From NCBI GenBank assembly GCA_029817715.1, contig JARUPY010000248.1, positions 434,001 through 498,000 on the forward strand: DNA of 64,000 nt, read 5' to 3'. Position numbers and translations under genes: made by a program. Numbering within the stretch: the stretch's first letter is position 1; each line of letters begins with the position of its first letter. Below are positions 39,309 through 52,501 of this stretch, piece after piece. The notes under the pieces are model-generated. The model did no database searches. It had not been told where the DNA came from and was given only the letters and a program-made list of their open reading frames with translations. This DNA is from Melastoma dodecandrum. Its lineage: Eukaryota; Streptophyta; Magnoliopsida; Myrtales; Melastomataceae.

Positions 39309-40712
39309 GCATGCACAAAGATGAGATAGGAGGGTTTTGATGATCTCTGCTTTTTAGAACAATGATCTTTTAAAACTTCTATTGTAACCACACACACGCA
39401 AAAAAAATCAAACTCGGGTCTCTAGAGAAAGGTTAGAATATTATATTCTTATATATATATTTTGTCCCGTAGTGGAGTTGAGGGGACATTGCATGGATTT
39501 AGCATTTCCCACTCACCCGAAAAAATAAATAAAAAAAGATCAGCGCACGATGATCGATCAGATGCACAACCCTCTCCTCTCCTATCCTTTGCTTCCAATA
39601 AAGGCATCCATTATGCAACTAATCCGGGGCAAGTGCAAGTGCCAATGTCCATCCCCATATGCATGTGATGTGATTTCGACTCATTTAATCATAAACCCAA
39701 TACTAATCATCTGACAAGGATATGATTAAGACGAAGTAATATACTTTATTTTTTTTTGTTGGGGGGGGGGGGATTTTTACCACAGAAACGAGAGCCACAT
39801 GGTTCCTTCTTCCTTGGGAATACCAAAGCTCGAGAGCATGAGAGAAGATATACGATCCCAAGAATATTAATTAATATTTCGGAGCTATTTAAGCAACCCC
39901 TTAACAAACAAACATGCTTATTATATAATAATATCCGCAAATGATGCTCGTTAACTTTATTTTTATAAACAACTCCCCCTCCTCGGCATGCGTATTGTTA
40001 CTACCCAAAAAACACGGTAATGAAAGTTCCACTAAAATATTAATCCCAACCTCTCTCTTGGTCTCGATAGTAGAGGTCCCTAGGAGAACCATCTGCTACG
40101 ATGCTTTGCTCTTACTCTATGAGAAAGACACAATGTCAGACGATACTCGCAAACCCTTAAGATTGAAAGATTTAGTCTCAGCGAATATACATTGAAACAA
40201 ATACAATATACAAAGACAAGCAACCCCTATTTGTTAGGCCCGGATTCTTCTTGCATCCTACGATGACCCCCAACATAAATTTACAAAGAAAATAAAAAGG
40301 AAGAAGATCTACGAAAAGGAAAATAGCTCAACTCAGCCGAGCCGTTGCCCCCATTTTTTCTTCCACCCCCTAATTGGTTTTCTTTTGTTTTGTTTTTTTT
40401 ATAGGGTTGGGGAGGGAGGGGGGGGGGGGAATGACAACTCTTTTTTGTAATTTTGTGTTAAGTGCCGACCGCGGCTCATGTCCTGTCAGAACTCCACAAC
40501 CCCCCCCCCCTCTTAATATAGTAAAATAATAAAGAGAGGAGGAAATTCCATTCCCCTCCTTTTTCCTTTTTTCCCTTCCTTGAAAGCCTGGGAGCGGGGG
40601 GGGGGGGTTGTACTCGTCATTTCACTCGGATACCCAACACGAGTTACGGGCAAAAGCAGCAGAGACGCCACGATAAACGACCAAACGAGGCCGTCCGCCG
40701 GGGTGGATGAGA
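36742..40712. other. Low-complexity spacer between the Agenet-ENT pseudogene and CYP734A1
   Basis: About 4 kb without a recognisable gene. It is rich in A/T runs, GAA repeats (about 38710-38735), an AT microsatellite and G or C homopolymers. The last kilobase includes the 3' flank of CYP734A1 (minus strand). Confidence 0.5.
39274..39305. repeat. (AT)n microsatellite
   Basis: Alternating AT over 32 bases, next to a caaacaaa stretch. Confidence 0.95.
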
Positions 40713-43665
40713 TCACGACCCTTGATCACTCTGGGCTGGCTGGTTGATCAAACGGTCGAAGATGATCGGGGCTCCGTGCTGAGGGTAGAGCAGCATCAGG
40801 ACCGTCGGCGCGTGCCTGTAGCTCGGAGACAGACGGAACGAGAACCTTCGGATCATCATGGACAGCGACAGCTTCGCCTGGAGCACCGCCAGGTTCTGCC
40901 CTATGCACGTCCTCACCCCAAGCCCGAACGGGATCAGCGCCCCTGGCTGCTTGGCCGCGCGAGCAACTCCGTCCACGAACCTCCCCGGGTTGAACTCGTT
41001 CACGTCGCTCCCCCATATGGCCTGGTCGTGGTGCACCGCTAGGACCGGGATCAGTATCTCCGTCCCCCTGGGGACGGCGTACCTTCCGAGCTCCGCGTCC
41101 GCCCTGGCCCGCCTGATCATCGCTATCACGGGAGGGTACAAGCGTAGCGACTCGTTGACTATCATGGTCAGCTGCAAAAATTAACACGTCAGCATCGGTG
41201 CATTGAAAATATTAATCCATAGTTTTAATCGTGGTGATTAGTTGAAAGGTTTAGGGGGGGGGGGGGGGGGGGAAAAAAACAGAACGTGGGGGAAAGAGAC
41301 AAGACGTGAAAGATTTTGTCCGAGTCCGGCGAGAAAGGAAAAGGAAAAAACAAAAGGCAACGGGAGGAGGAGGAGGAGACAAAAGTTGGGTTGGGGGGGG
41401 GCTGCTTACGGTCTTGAGCTTGACAAGGTCGTCTTTGGTGGGAACGTCACGTGAGCCGCACACCCTGGAGAGCTCGTCACGTGCCAGGGATTGCCAAGTA
41501 GGGTGCATAGCGAGCAGGATGGTCGTCCACGTCAGCAGGTTCGACGTCGAGTGCTTCCCCGCGAAGAAGAACCCCTTGCACTCCTCCACGATGTCCTCCA
41601 TGGTTATCTCCGAGCACCCCTCCGACGCCTGTATCATTAGCCCCAGCAGGTCCTTCGAGTATTCGTCCTCTGCCGTCCCCGACGCGCCCCCTCCCTCCTT
41701 ACTCTTCCGGCTCTCTATCAGTTTCACCAGCGACTTCCTTATCTCCCTGTCCAGCTTCCACGACACCAGGTTCCTCTTCGTCGGCAGGAAACTGCGCCCA
41801 TCCATCGTTCCATGATGAGTCCTATGTAGATTTGCAAAGCATGCATGGTCTGGGGGGGGGGGGGGAATTGGCGGAAAATGCCGGCTTACCTGTACCCGGG
41901 GACAAAGACTTTCTGAAAGGCTTCTGCGGCCAGCACCATCTGCTTGGCCTGCAGCCGGAAGATGGCCTTCCCGTCACGGTAGCTCGTCCCGAATCCTGCC
42001 CTCGTGATGACGTCCTCCGTCAAGTTTTGGTACCATTCCGACACCTCGATCTCAACCTCCCCGGATTCGGACATCATCCCCTCCCATTGGTCCAGCATGG
42101 CCGTCACACTGTTTGCCACCACGGGGACTAACATCTGCATTTAAAAAAAATGATTAAAATATACACGGACCGAGCACAATCGCCCCTAGAGAACAAGAAC
42201 GCCGACTGACTTTAAGATTTTCCATGTAGAAGGTGGGAGTCATGATCCTCCGATGGTGAGCCCATTTCTCGCCCTTAAGACTCAGAAGCCCATCGCCTTC
42301 CAGCTGCTTGACGAGAGGGTGCTGCTCACTCTTCTCGAAAACATCAGACTTGGACGTGAATATTTCCCGGATGAGCTCCGGTTCAGAGACGGTCAGCCGC
42401 ACCTTGGGTCCGAACCACACCAGGAACGTCGACCCTGCTCCCCCAAAGTAAAATTCAACAAATTTACAGTTAATCGCGATCCACAGATTAAGAGAGCGAT
42501 AAAGTTCACATTTTGTTCTTTTTTACTAAAATTGGGAATCGAGAGCGGGGAACGGAACACGACAAATCATTCATTCATTCAAGAGTGGGAGCAAATGGGG
42601 GCCAATCTAAATAGCATATGAGGATGAGGTAGGATGGGATGGGATGGGATGGTTGTGTCTGCTGGGGGTGGAGTAGGAGGAGGAGGACCCTACAACCTCG
42701 GCCTGATGTTGTAAGAAACAAAAGAGGGAAGCAAAGGGAGGAGGGGACAACTAAAAAATTAGTGCACAACTAACAGAGAACAGGGTACCGACATCGTTAT
42801 CGGGATTTTTCAAAACTTGTATGCAAGAAAGACAATCAACTGGGGAAACGGGAGGAAGAATTGGGAAGGTGGTTGGTGTGAATAGTGTTCTCGAGTTGGG
42901 TCATAATGACATAACTGGGAGAAAAGCCACACATTTAAGACCCCCTCCCCGGAACAGAGGTTTAAGGGAAAAGAGAAGGGAAAAAAAAACACAAATTTCC
43001 GATTCAAAACCCAAAAGGATAAAAATGGAAGAGGAGAGCAGGGGAAGAAAAGAGAAAACAGAGGAGTGATGGGAGAGAACATGTGGGGAACAGTCCAAAA
43101 CGCCAACCTCAGACACCAGTGAGAAAGAATCGTCCAAACAAAAACCCCAGAAAATGCCAGAGAATGGTCACCCGAAAAACAAACACCACCCCCCGACCCC
43201 GACCCCGACCCCGATTTCTTATTTCTTACTTTTTTTTAAATAAAGAAATGCGTCATTGTAGAAGGAAATTTTCATAGTATTCGAGGTGGGCACAAGGGAG
43301 GAAGGGCAAGGGGAAGGGGAAGGGAAGGATTATTGTTAAACTTAATTACCGTAGATTTTCTTCCAGTGATGGTAAAAGGAGAGGACGCGGGGGAGGATGT
43401 TGTGTGAGAAAGGCATGGGCTGGGAGGAGGCCTTCATCATCATGGTGACAAGCTCCTTGACGTTGCCGATGAAGAAGCGGTAAGGGGGACCGCGTATACC
43501 CTGCCTGATGAAATGCTGTTCTATCCTCCTAGGCCTCCACCAGAAGGCCACCCCGATCTTGAACAGGGAGAGCGCCACCGTCGAATATATCGCAACCATC
43601 TTGAACCACTGCATCAACATCAACTCGTCCATGTTTCCCTTCCCTTTTGGCTTCTTACTTATCAA
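40713..43665 (-). CDS. BAS1: Cytochrome P450 CYP734A1 (BAS1), brassinosteroid C-26 hydroxylase
   Basis: CYP734A enzymes inactivate brassinolide and castasterone by C-26 hydroxylation at the ER. Five exons in transcript order are 43665-43350, 42434-42211, 42134-41890, 41791-41410 and 41171-40713. They join in frame to 541 residues. A hydrophobic N-terminal anchor (about residues 20-42) is followed by the hinge WWRPRRIEQHF and GIRGPPYRFFIGNVKEL. The I-helix reads FFFAGKHSTSNLLTWTT. ExxR is at about 396-399 (ESLR). The heme loop FGLGVRTCIGQN puts the ligand at Cys478. The end PQHGAPIIF is typical of the subfamily. Introns 3 and 4 contain long G runs on the plus strand (C runs in the transcript). 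A later in-frame Met (MDELML) could be the true start. All key residues are present. Confidence 0.95.
41254..41272. repeat. G19 homopolymer in CYP734A1 intron 4
   Basis: Nineteen G on the plus strand, so C in the sense strand of the gene. A second run of nine G lies in the same intron at 41393-41401. Confidence 0.95.
41852..41865. repeat. G14 homopolymer in CYP734A1 intron 3
   Basis: Fourteen G within a 98-bp intron, again C-rich in the transcript. Confidence 0.95.
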
Positions 43666-46600
43666 ACCGACAAAGGGAAGAACAGGGAAGAGAAGAGGAA
43701 AGGGATGTGGTAGTATGAAGAAGAGTTGAGAGAGAGAGAGAGAGGGGGAGAGGAAGAAGGAAAGAAAGAAGGGGTGGTATTCTGTGATGGGGAGGGGAGG
43801 GGGGAGGTGTGGGGTTTTTATTATGCCTCAGAGAGATGGAAACCAAAAGAGAGAGAAAGAGAGAGAGAGAGAGAGCGAGCGCATCGGCGGAGGGGCCGCC
43901 ATTGGGAATTTCCCAAGGGTCAACGAATTTTAGCCTCCTCTCTTCTTTCTTTTTTATTTTTATTGGGTCTTTTAACATGTGAGCGTAGGATAAGGAAGAG
44001 GTCGGAGTTATTACCGTATCCCGTTGGACATTCTGTGCTACCAACCAATGATTGCCATTCATATTTGATCACCCTTGATTTTACTTTCCATATATCGTGA
44101 GAATCCCCCCTCAGATCCCCTGGCCGCTTCCTTAGGATATAAAAGATCACAGCCCCCCCCCCTCCCGGGTAAAATTACCATTATTACGACCAATAAATTA
44201 TGTTCCAAACAAATAAAATAACATGACCCAAGATGGCTAGATTGTTCACGGACCCGTGAGGAGGTGATGATCTAATCCATAAGCTTTTCCTTGGTCAAAT
44301 TTGTTTGGTAAAATGTGTTTTAAAAATGATGAAAACAAAACAGTTATGCATTTGTAGTATAAATTAGTCGATTCCCCTCCCCACCCCCCAAATACATTGT
44401 CCACATTGTGCCGGCCTCCATTCGATGTGAATTTGGCGGCAGTAGTTTTTTGTACGCGCTTTTGAATGTAACACCGACTAATGGCTTATGCTTTTTTAGA
44501 GCTGAGTGTTACGATCGTATGCCCAAAAGCACCATCAACCACCATCTTGTCCATATTGCGAGGGCCTTTAGTGAAAATGTTTCCGAAAAACCTGCTTTTA
44601 GAACCAGTCCGACTCGACGGCTTCGTGAGAGTGTCACGAGGTAGCGAAACCCCCCCCCCCCCCCCTTTCAACGTTAAATCCAACCACACGACATTGGAGT
44701 TCCTCTGTTATTTCAAGGAGAAGCGACTTGTGAGAGAAAACACATAGTGTGTCCCTTTCATCACAAGCCTTCGTTCTCATTGTGTTGGCAGGGGTCGATA
44801 GCGATCCCCGGATATGTTTACAAGTCGATATGGATGCAAGCGTCATTGGCATATAAGCAAGGGAAGAGAGCTAAACATATATGACACGTGATACGGAATG
44901 CATATATGTACATCGATCACATGCCCGTCAACTTCTCGCCAAGGTGAGTTGATGTGGAACCGTCCGCCCTAGTACAGCTATTATTTCTTCCATTCGTCTC
45001 GTGGTCCAATGAAGGCAATCGCAGAAAGAAATTTAGATCGACACGGTCATGGCCGGGAAAGGGTGCTGTCGATTTCACGATGAGGGAGGGAAGGGTGGGA
45101 GGGTTTCTATTCGTAGGGCAGGGATAGGAAGTTGAAATTTAGTTATCATATAGCTCGGGGAAGTTCCTGTCATTGTATAGTGATTTGGAACGAGGACATT
45201 GACGGTGAACGAATTGGTTTGGATTCATTGAAGGAAAGGAAGGATCATTGAGACATGACGCGTTCTCTTTTTGGCTGTACATAATGGGATTAGAAGTAAA
45301 CAAAAGAAGGGTATTCTCTAAACCTAATTCGCTGTCACGAGAAAAATAGAGAGCCCATAGCCGATGGTCTTTCTAAAAAAAAAATACAATAATTAAATGA
45401 AGTTCCAATAATCATTCACATAATCATGTCGCCATAGTAAGAACAAAAATGCGAGGAAAACATGCAACAAGTCCCGGGAGGATCATTAAACTCATGCTTC
45501 CTATATGTTCCCAAAAACACGGGGAAAGAAAAAAAAAGGATAAGAAGATAGAAAAGAAGGATAAAGAAACTTGTATTCCTCGGGTCACAATCTCGGATAA
45601 ACGACATCCGAATCGAAACATGGTCCTACGAGTACGAGACGGTGGGAAGGTAGAACAGTATGTAACGAACAGAATGAGAGAAATGTGGTAGGTTAAACCC
45701 GGGAAGGGGATGGCGTGCTAATGCGAATGCGGATGCCAGTGCGAGAGTGTGTGTGTATGGGGAGGGGGGGTTTGGATGGATGCTCTTAAATTGGACCACA
45801 TGGGAACAAAGGCTGTGCAAAATATAGGGCGGGGATGAGGTTTTTTTTTTTGTAGATGTGGGGATGGTGGTCTGATGCTCTCTGCGGTTGACCCAACACT
45901 CGATCCCCCCACAACAACAACGAAAGAGGGGGGGGAGGGTGGCGCCACCTTCTCCCTAATCTTGTCTCAATGCAACCAAGACATGTTTGAGGCACTGTTC
46001 CCTTCATGGGTCCTACTACTCCCCCCCCCTCATTCACTAACCAATCATATTCCCCCTCTCCCCCACACAAACACACCATAAATATTCATAGACTCCTCCT
46101 ATATACAGGGATTTAATCCCAAACTCTCGATTATTAAGCTACGTACGCCGGCAATGCGCCATCCTCAATATCAGCAGTCGGTGATCGTTTTCTTTTAGGC
46201 CGAATGTATATCGCAACGTACAAATTTGCGAGCCGGGTATAGTTGTTGTATGTATAGATATACATTTTTTTTTATTATAATTAGTTTATTGCTGGGGGGT
46301 GGAGTTCTGATAGATTCTCTCTTACCCAACAGTGGTGATGGACTGATGAGGTTGTCTGAACAATTTGTCCTCGTTCAGTTGCCCCTGTCCTCTGCCTGTC
46401 TTTTTATTTTCCTTTGAATTTGCAGTTTTGAGATAATGCTGGTGATGAGACGATTCCTTTCTCCTCTCTTCCCTCTCCCCACCTAAATAAAATCGGAAGA
46501 AACAAAACATAAAATGATTAATGAGGGGAGTGTAGGGGTAGGGGAAGAATCTAAATAGCAAGGCAAAAAGGCGGAGAGAGAGGGAGAGGCCTGAATTTTT

Positions 46601-46883
46601 ATCCCTTTCCTTTCTTTTTTTAAAAAAAAAAAAATTTTGTTGTTTGTTGGGAGATGATTAAAAAGTACAAAAGGACAATGGTAAGAATCGAGCAATCGAT
46701 CAACTGTTCGCGTGGATTTTTCGATAGTGATAAATAAAAACACAAACAAAGAAAAAGGAGGGCAGCCCCAGAAGATTTGATGATGATGACGACGACGGCG
46801 ACGAAGACGAAGAACAATGGATCGGAGAATTTCTTTTCTATTGATAACAAAAAAGTTGGACGGAGAGGCCTTCGTTTCGAATT

Positions 46884-46970
46884 TTATTATTTAATGACGT
46901 CATTTGGTGAAATATTTCGGCAAATAACATTTTTAGAAATATTTCGACAAATAATGTCATTAAGTAACGA
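46884..46970. repeat. Imperfect inverted repeat (hairpin-forming)
   Basis: The left arm ttaatgacgtcatttggtga plus aatatttcgg is the imperfect complement of the right arm, agaaatatttcgacaaataatgtcattaa split around the loop. The arms are about 30 bases, with a short loop near 46925-46933. The flanks cttcgttt and aacgaag extend the symmetry. It could be a tiny MITE or a hairpin transcript source. Confidence 0.65.
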
Positions 46971-47853
46971 AGCTCCCTTCCTTTTCTTCCTCTTTTCTTG
47001 CATATGCGCCATGTGATTTCTGAACAGAGAAATGTAAACGAAAAGGAAAAAAAGAAAAGAAAACTGGGCTGCCCCCTCCTCCCTCCCTCCCTCTGCCTTT
47101 TTCTTTTCTTCGCTTTGCTTTGCTTGCTCGCTGTTGTTTCCTGCCACACTACAAAACAAATAAAATATAATATAATGGGAAGGTGGGTCCATTTTATCTT
47201 CTCTACGACTGAATCCATATACCCCACTCCTCCTACCAAAACCTAAAATATTTTCGTAAAATGACTAAGGGCAGGCATAGTTTCACGCGTTCGATTATTA
47301 TAAACGTAGTTTTTGTTGTTGTTCCCTACGGTTGACTTAGTCCCAGAATGCCAAGCGGCCAAAACAATATGACTAACACTCCAGGCTCTCACAATCCATA
47401 TGTCAACACCATCCCCGGCGGACCTTTCTCCTTTTCTCTTTAGGTAATTCGATTCTGAAATCGTCAAACTTTCGTTTGGGGATGATGTAATTTTTCTCGA
47501 AAAGAAAGTGTGGTGAAAGCCGGCAAAAGGAATAATATTTTATTGAGAAAGAACGTGGGAAATTTTTACAAGTCAGTGGTGGTGGTGGTTGGGGGGGGGG
47601 GGGGTTGTATGTAATATTTAATTATATGGTTGTGTGGTTGGTTGATAAAATCGTGGTCCATTCCAGAAAGAGAAGTTACGGGCACGAAAGGGAATATCGG
47701 GGAAATATTGGAATGATTCCGATGGCATGAATTTCTAGACCAGCCAAACAAAAACCACCACTATTTCACGCGTTAATTCCCTATCGGTCCAATATTTCAT
47801 GCGATTTCTAGTAATGTTTTGGATGGAGGGTGGGAAGTCATGCTCTCCCTTGC

Positions 47854-47897
<44 letters not shown>
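47854..47897. repeat. (AC)n(AG)n compound microsatellite
   Basis: A run of AC repeats passes straight into about 30 bases of AG repeats. Confidence 0.95.
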
Positions 47898-47903
<6 letters not shown>

Positions 47904-48580
47904 CAAAATGATTGATTGGTGTTATGCATTTTTAACATTAGTTGACAAAAAAACGAATTGCCAGGTTGCAACACGAGAGACTTAAAAACACCTTTGTGTA
48001 TAAAAAAAGTCAACGTGATTTGTTAGTTAGGTGAGCCGACCCCAAATTAGGATGTGGGTGTTTGAAAAACTTTTGGATTAGTTAATTAAAAGTCTTTAGG
48101 ACATATACAGGTTTCTCCCCGAATATGACCCCCGAGATTTGTCCAATCTTTTGTTGAAAATAACATTTTTGCCCTAATTACTACGAGGAAAAGAAATACC
48201 TTCATCCCTTCTTTCGTCATCGAGAATATTTAAAATTTCTTATGTCTTACCCCGGAAACGTAACACGCCCCTCCCATTCAGTTGCATGTTGTCCTTTGAT
48301 TAAGACCCTTATGTTCCTCTGCATGCAGATGCGAAACCCCGATGGTTTTTCGTGGAGTTCTCTTTCGTATACGCAAAAGGTTCCCCTCCCCTCTCTCTCT
48401 CTCTCTCGAGAGGTCAATCAACCCCATACCTCGCTTCACTTTGTGGGATGTTCGAAACGTAACGTAACGTTGTGGATCTTCCTTTTGTCTTTCTCTCTTA
48501 TTCTTCTTTTTCTTCTTGAGGGGTCTTGTTTTTTCGATTCTCCGACTCGGACATATCAGGAAAAGAAGAGAAAGGCAGAA

Positions 48581-48602
48581 CCCCCCCCCCCCCCCCCCCC
48601 CC
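48581..48602. repeat. C22 homopolymer
   Basis: Twenty-two consecutive C, the longest G/C run in the window. Confidence 0.95.
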
Positions 48603-51600
48603 AGTAACAATGGACGAGACGAATGGTCGGCCGCCGCGTGTCATCCAATCATTTATTTCTATTTTATATTTGCGTTGTCGTGTTATTACATCGGGGCTGT
48701 GGTGTTTTAAAAGATTCGTACCGTCAGCTCAGTGATGCCAACCCAAAGGCTGGCGCCGTCTGCCTTTCGTTTTTCGTGTCTGCCAGGGCCGAGGGATCGT
48801 GGGTGAGGTCGACACCACTCGTTTCACCTTGTCCGAGAAATTCGTTATACTTCGAAACAGGAAAAAAAAAGGTTTTATAACCAGGGAGGGAGTAGCGTTG
48901 TACGTCTGCGCGTGATGTTATTTTACAATATATAGTATATAATAAATTAATAATAATAAGAGGGTTGATTGACATAAACTGATGGGAACAGGAGTGGACC
49001 CTTCATCGGTTTTGTTTATTTATTTTACGAATTGCGTTAGTGTGTGTCCCAACATTGAAATGTTATTTGTATTTTAGGGGGATATCGCAATGAATCTTAG
49101 TGATGAAATCGGATAAATAAAGCAGCGTTGGGTGCCGACAGATGATGTCTGAAAGGCATGTCTGCATATAAAAACATTTTCCATTCAACAGTCCGGGGAG
49201 ATACTTGCGTCCGGGCCAACGTTTCGGGGGCCATGGAATCCAGTCTCTTTCGAAGGCGGTTGGACGTTCCTCGAATTCCCGTTCCTCTCGCGCTGGGATG
49301 AACGGGACGAGAAGAAGTCAAACAATATCACCAAACCCAAAATCAGGCGTGGCTTAACACGTTTAAACACTTTCGACCTTGACCTAACAAAGAGTTTTCC
49401 CTCCCTAAAACTTCCAAACACTAAAACCACCATGTGTTTTGCTTGTCGCCATTGAATTCCTACAAGAAAATGGAGCGAAAAGAAACAAAAAAGGCATCAA
49501 ATATCAAGGAGAGAGCAAGCTGCTGACAGACATTTTAGGGACAAATTGCTATCAACTGAGGCTTTACAGGCATCTACGCATCTGCTTTCTAGGTTAAAAT
49601 AATAAGGTGTATTTTGTAACCTTGCGATGAGATTTTGGAAGATTGCCACAAAAGTCTGACATTTTTCTTTTCTTTTTGGTTTTTGTTTGGGGAGGAGGGG
49701 CAGGCCCCTGTTAGAAAAAGAAAAAGTAAGAAGAGCCAAGTCACATGCAAAAGTACAGATGAGGAGGATTCCCGTATATGTAAAGATAACATATGTCGGA
49801 ATTTATGACAAAAAACTTCATATTGATGCTGAAATAATGGATACAAGAAAGGTAACAACACAATCCACACACTGCCAAAAACTCCCGTACTCGTCTGCAA
49901 CAACAACAATTCTTCCCCTCCCCTATCTCTCTATCTCTCGCAATTCCGGAGAGTTTTGTTCTTCTTCTTGTTCATCTTTCCAGACTTATTTTATTTATTC
50001 GTTTATATCTCAGGCGAAGGTTCAATTCCAATGATGACATCCCCCGATTTGGCTTCTTGTACACCCCCCCCCCCCAAACCCACACAACATTCATTCCTCG
50101 GATATTCTTGCCCTCTTATGATTGGATTATATTCGTCTATTCTTTTTTTTTCAAATATATTTTTATATATTTCAGAGTGAAAATATCCAGGAAGAACTCG
50201 GGACAAACAATTAAAAACTCTACGAAGTACTACAAGTCGAATATCATGCCGTATGTTTCTTTTTTTTTTCGTTGGAATCATCCCACCGAACCCGACCGAG
50301 AAACTGCAAGAGTTGTCATTTTTATCATGTAAAAAATTAAAATTTCTTTTATCAGTATCATTTCTTGGAATTATCTTTTTATGTCATCATTGATACACAA
50401 TCCATAAATGTTTGAGTTAAGATTACAATCGGTAGATATGTATAAAATAATTAACAGATGTTTAAAATTGGGTTTTCTCTCGTATAATATTTTATATTGC
50501 ATTTTTTGAAATCATGAGGAGTCGATTATTAATATCCATTATTAATTATATCTAATAATTTTCTCTATTAAACCCTAATCTAATACACATCTTATTAATA
50601 TTATTGGATCGTTTTCACATCAAATTTTTGTTTTCTCTTTTTTTATTTCCTTGGTGAAAAAACGAAAGTGGGGAAAAAAGACACAGATGAGTGAAAGGAC
50701 CCTGATCTCTTTAAGCTGATCGCTTCAAAAGCAAAAGAAAAGGAGGGACTGCTACTCCACATCATTCGTTTATTTCAAGAAAACGAAAAAGAAATGTGTG
50801 GAAGTAAGGAATGCCAACTCAATTGTGCAAAAGCAATAAATTCAGGGTCCTCCCCCCCTCTCCCCCTACGTAAAATTTCTTTTTTTCCTCGAGTTTTATG
50901 TTGCAGTTTACAAAAACACTTATGCACCACCATCATCGTCTTCGTCACTTGGGATTGGGGAAGCAAAATGATGACCTATAGACAAGGACAGTTGCTTCCT
51001 ATCATCATCTCCCTCACCTTCAATGACATTGAATGCTTCTCAGTTCCTTTTGGGTGGCTCCTTACATCCCCCCTTGCTGTTTATGTGTTATATTGTAATA
51101 ACGAGCACATGCCACCACTCCCCCACACTTTACCCCTCGTCCCCCTTTGGTGCAGAACATGTCCCTGTTCTTTTTACCATGTTTTCTTCATTTTCTATGT
51201 ATATATACATTTTTTTTTTTTGCTCGAAAGCTTATCTTGGGATGCATACATTATTATTACATACATACATTTATCCACTCCTCCCACGATTTAGGGTTTC
51301 CCCTTACCACAACCAAAGCCAACCTACTATATCGTGATAAACCCTTGTCCCTTGTTCAGCGAAGATGTTTCGGGCGAGTGGTGAAAATCAATGTCCAAAG
51401 GGTAACAAAATATCATCATCTCTGGCCATGTCACGTCGGAGCGCATCGGCCGAGGAACCCCCCGAATCACAGTCTATTCTTGAGTAACTTTGTCGAATGT
51501 GACCTCTACTGTCAATAATTCGCTAAACATTTATAACTTTAGGACACCTTATATGTTAGTTTCTCTCTGTTGGTGTCTGTGTGGAAATAGACGTGCTATG

Positions 51601-52501
51601 CTTTGGTGTAGGAGAATACGAAAAGCGATTGAGGTTAAGAGGAGGCGCATAAAGGACGAGGGTTTTCTCAAAGTCTAGTAGTTTTTCTGTACTTCGATGG
51701 TTATTATGAAATCGCTACGAGAAAGCCTTTATGAAGTTTACCCGGTTTGGTGGTCCGACCACGTAAAAGTCGCATAGCAAGGATAGAATTCGGCAGCGTC
51801 TTGAAGCATTATCCTCGTTTACATAATAACTAAAACACCTTTCCTTCATACATGGAACCAACTTTGTCATCTTCCCTTCTTCGTTTTGTTTTCCTTCTTA
51901 TGTTTTCTCTTTCTTATTTTTGGGGGTGGTATGGTCGTATTTGGCACATGATGGAGGCCACGTGATGTGAAGTCGCAATCTCTTAATTTAATAACTTCCA
52001 CCACCTTCACCACCACCATCACCTCCTTATTTCTCTTCCAATTTCTTTCGACCCCAATAAATGTTCTGGATAATGAAATAACATGACAAAGGAATTGAAC
52101 AAACGTTTCCCCATCCCTGGGCGTCCCTCTCCCACCTCCACCCCCATCCCCAATCATCATCACATTAATGAAAACTCCCTCCCCCAAATATCCCATGTGA
52201 TGATGATGCCAACACTAACTCGAAGAGAAGATCCATTCCTTTCAACTCGTATTTTATCTACTTGAATGTGTCCATACGTGATCACTGTTCCTGCTGTAGT
52301 GGCTTCAATCTCAAACAGTGTTAGAATAAGATTTTGGACTTGTGGAGAAGGAAATGATTTTGGTGGGTGGGGTGTAAGAAACAAAAACCCGACCACCCAC
52401 CGACAAGGAGAAGTTGGGGCGGGGGTGGAGAACTGTTTCCGATCTCCCCAATTGTCTTAACCTATGGATGAGAGGAGTTTCATTTCACTTAAGCCCAAAC
52501 T

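Larger units (their letters stand above)
43666..52501. other. Gene-poor stretch upstream of CYP734A1
   Basis: Nearly 9 kb with no recognisable protein or RNA gene. It begins with the CYP734A1 5' UTR/promoter, which carries GA microsatellites (43731-43750 and 43851-43874). The rest holds microsatellites and G/C runs (for example 44152-44162, 44650-44666, 47591-47604, 48581-48602 and 50064-50075) and a small inverted repeat. Many open frames here are low-complexity and overlap on both strands. Confidence 0.55.

Noticed and set aside
40726..41187. Long open frames on both strands over CYP734A1 exon 5
   Set aside because: They overlap a clear P450 exon with correct heme loop and phase. They are by-products of GC-rich coding sequence.
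45718..46081. Possible proline-rich protein gene
   Set aside because: Frames on both strands are built from homopolymers and simple repeats, with no domain and no splice support.
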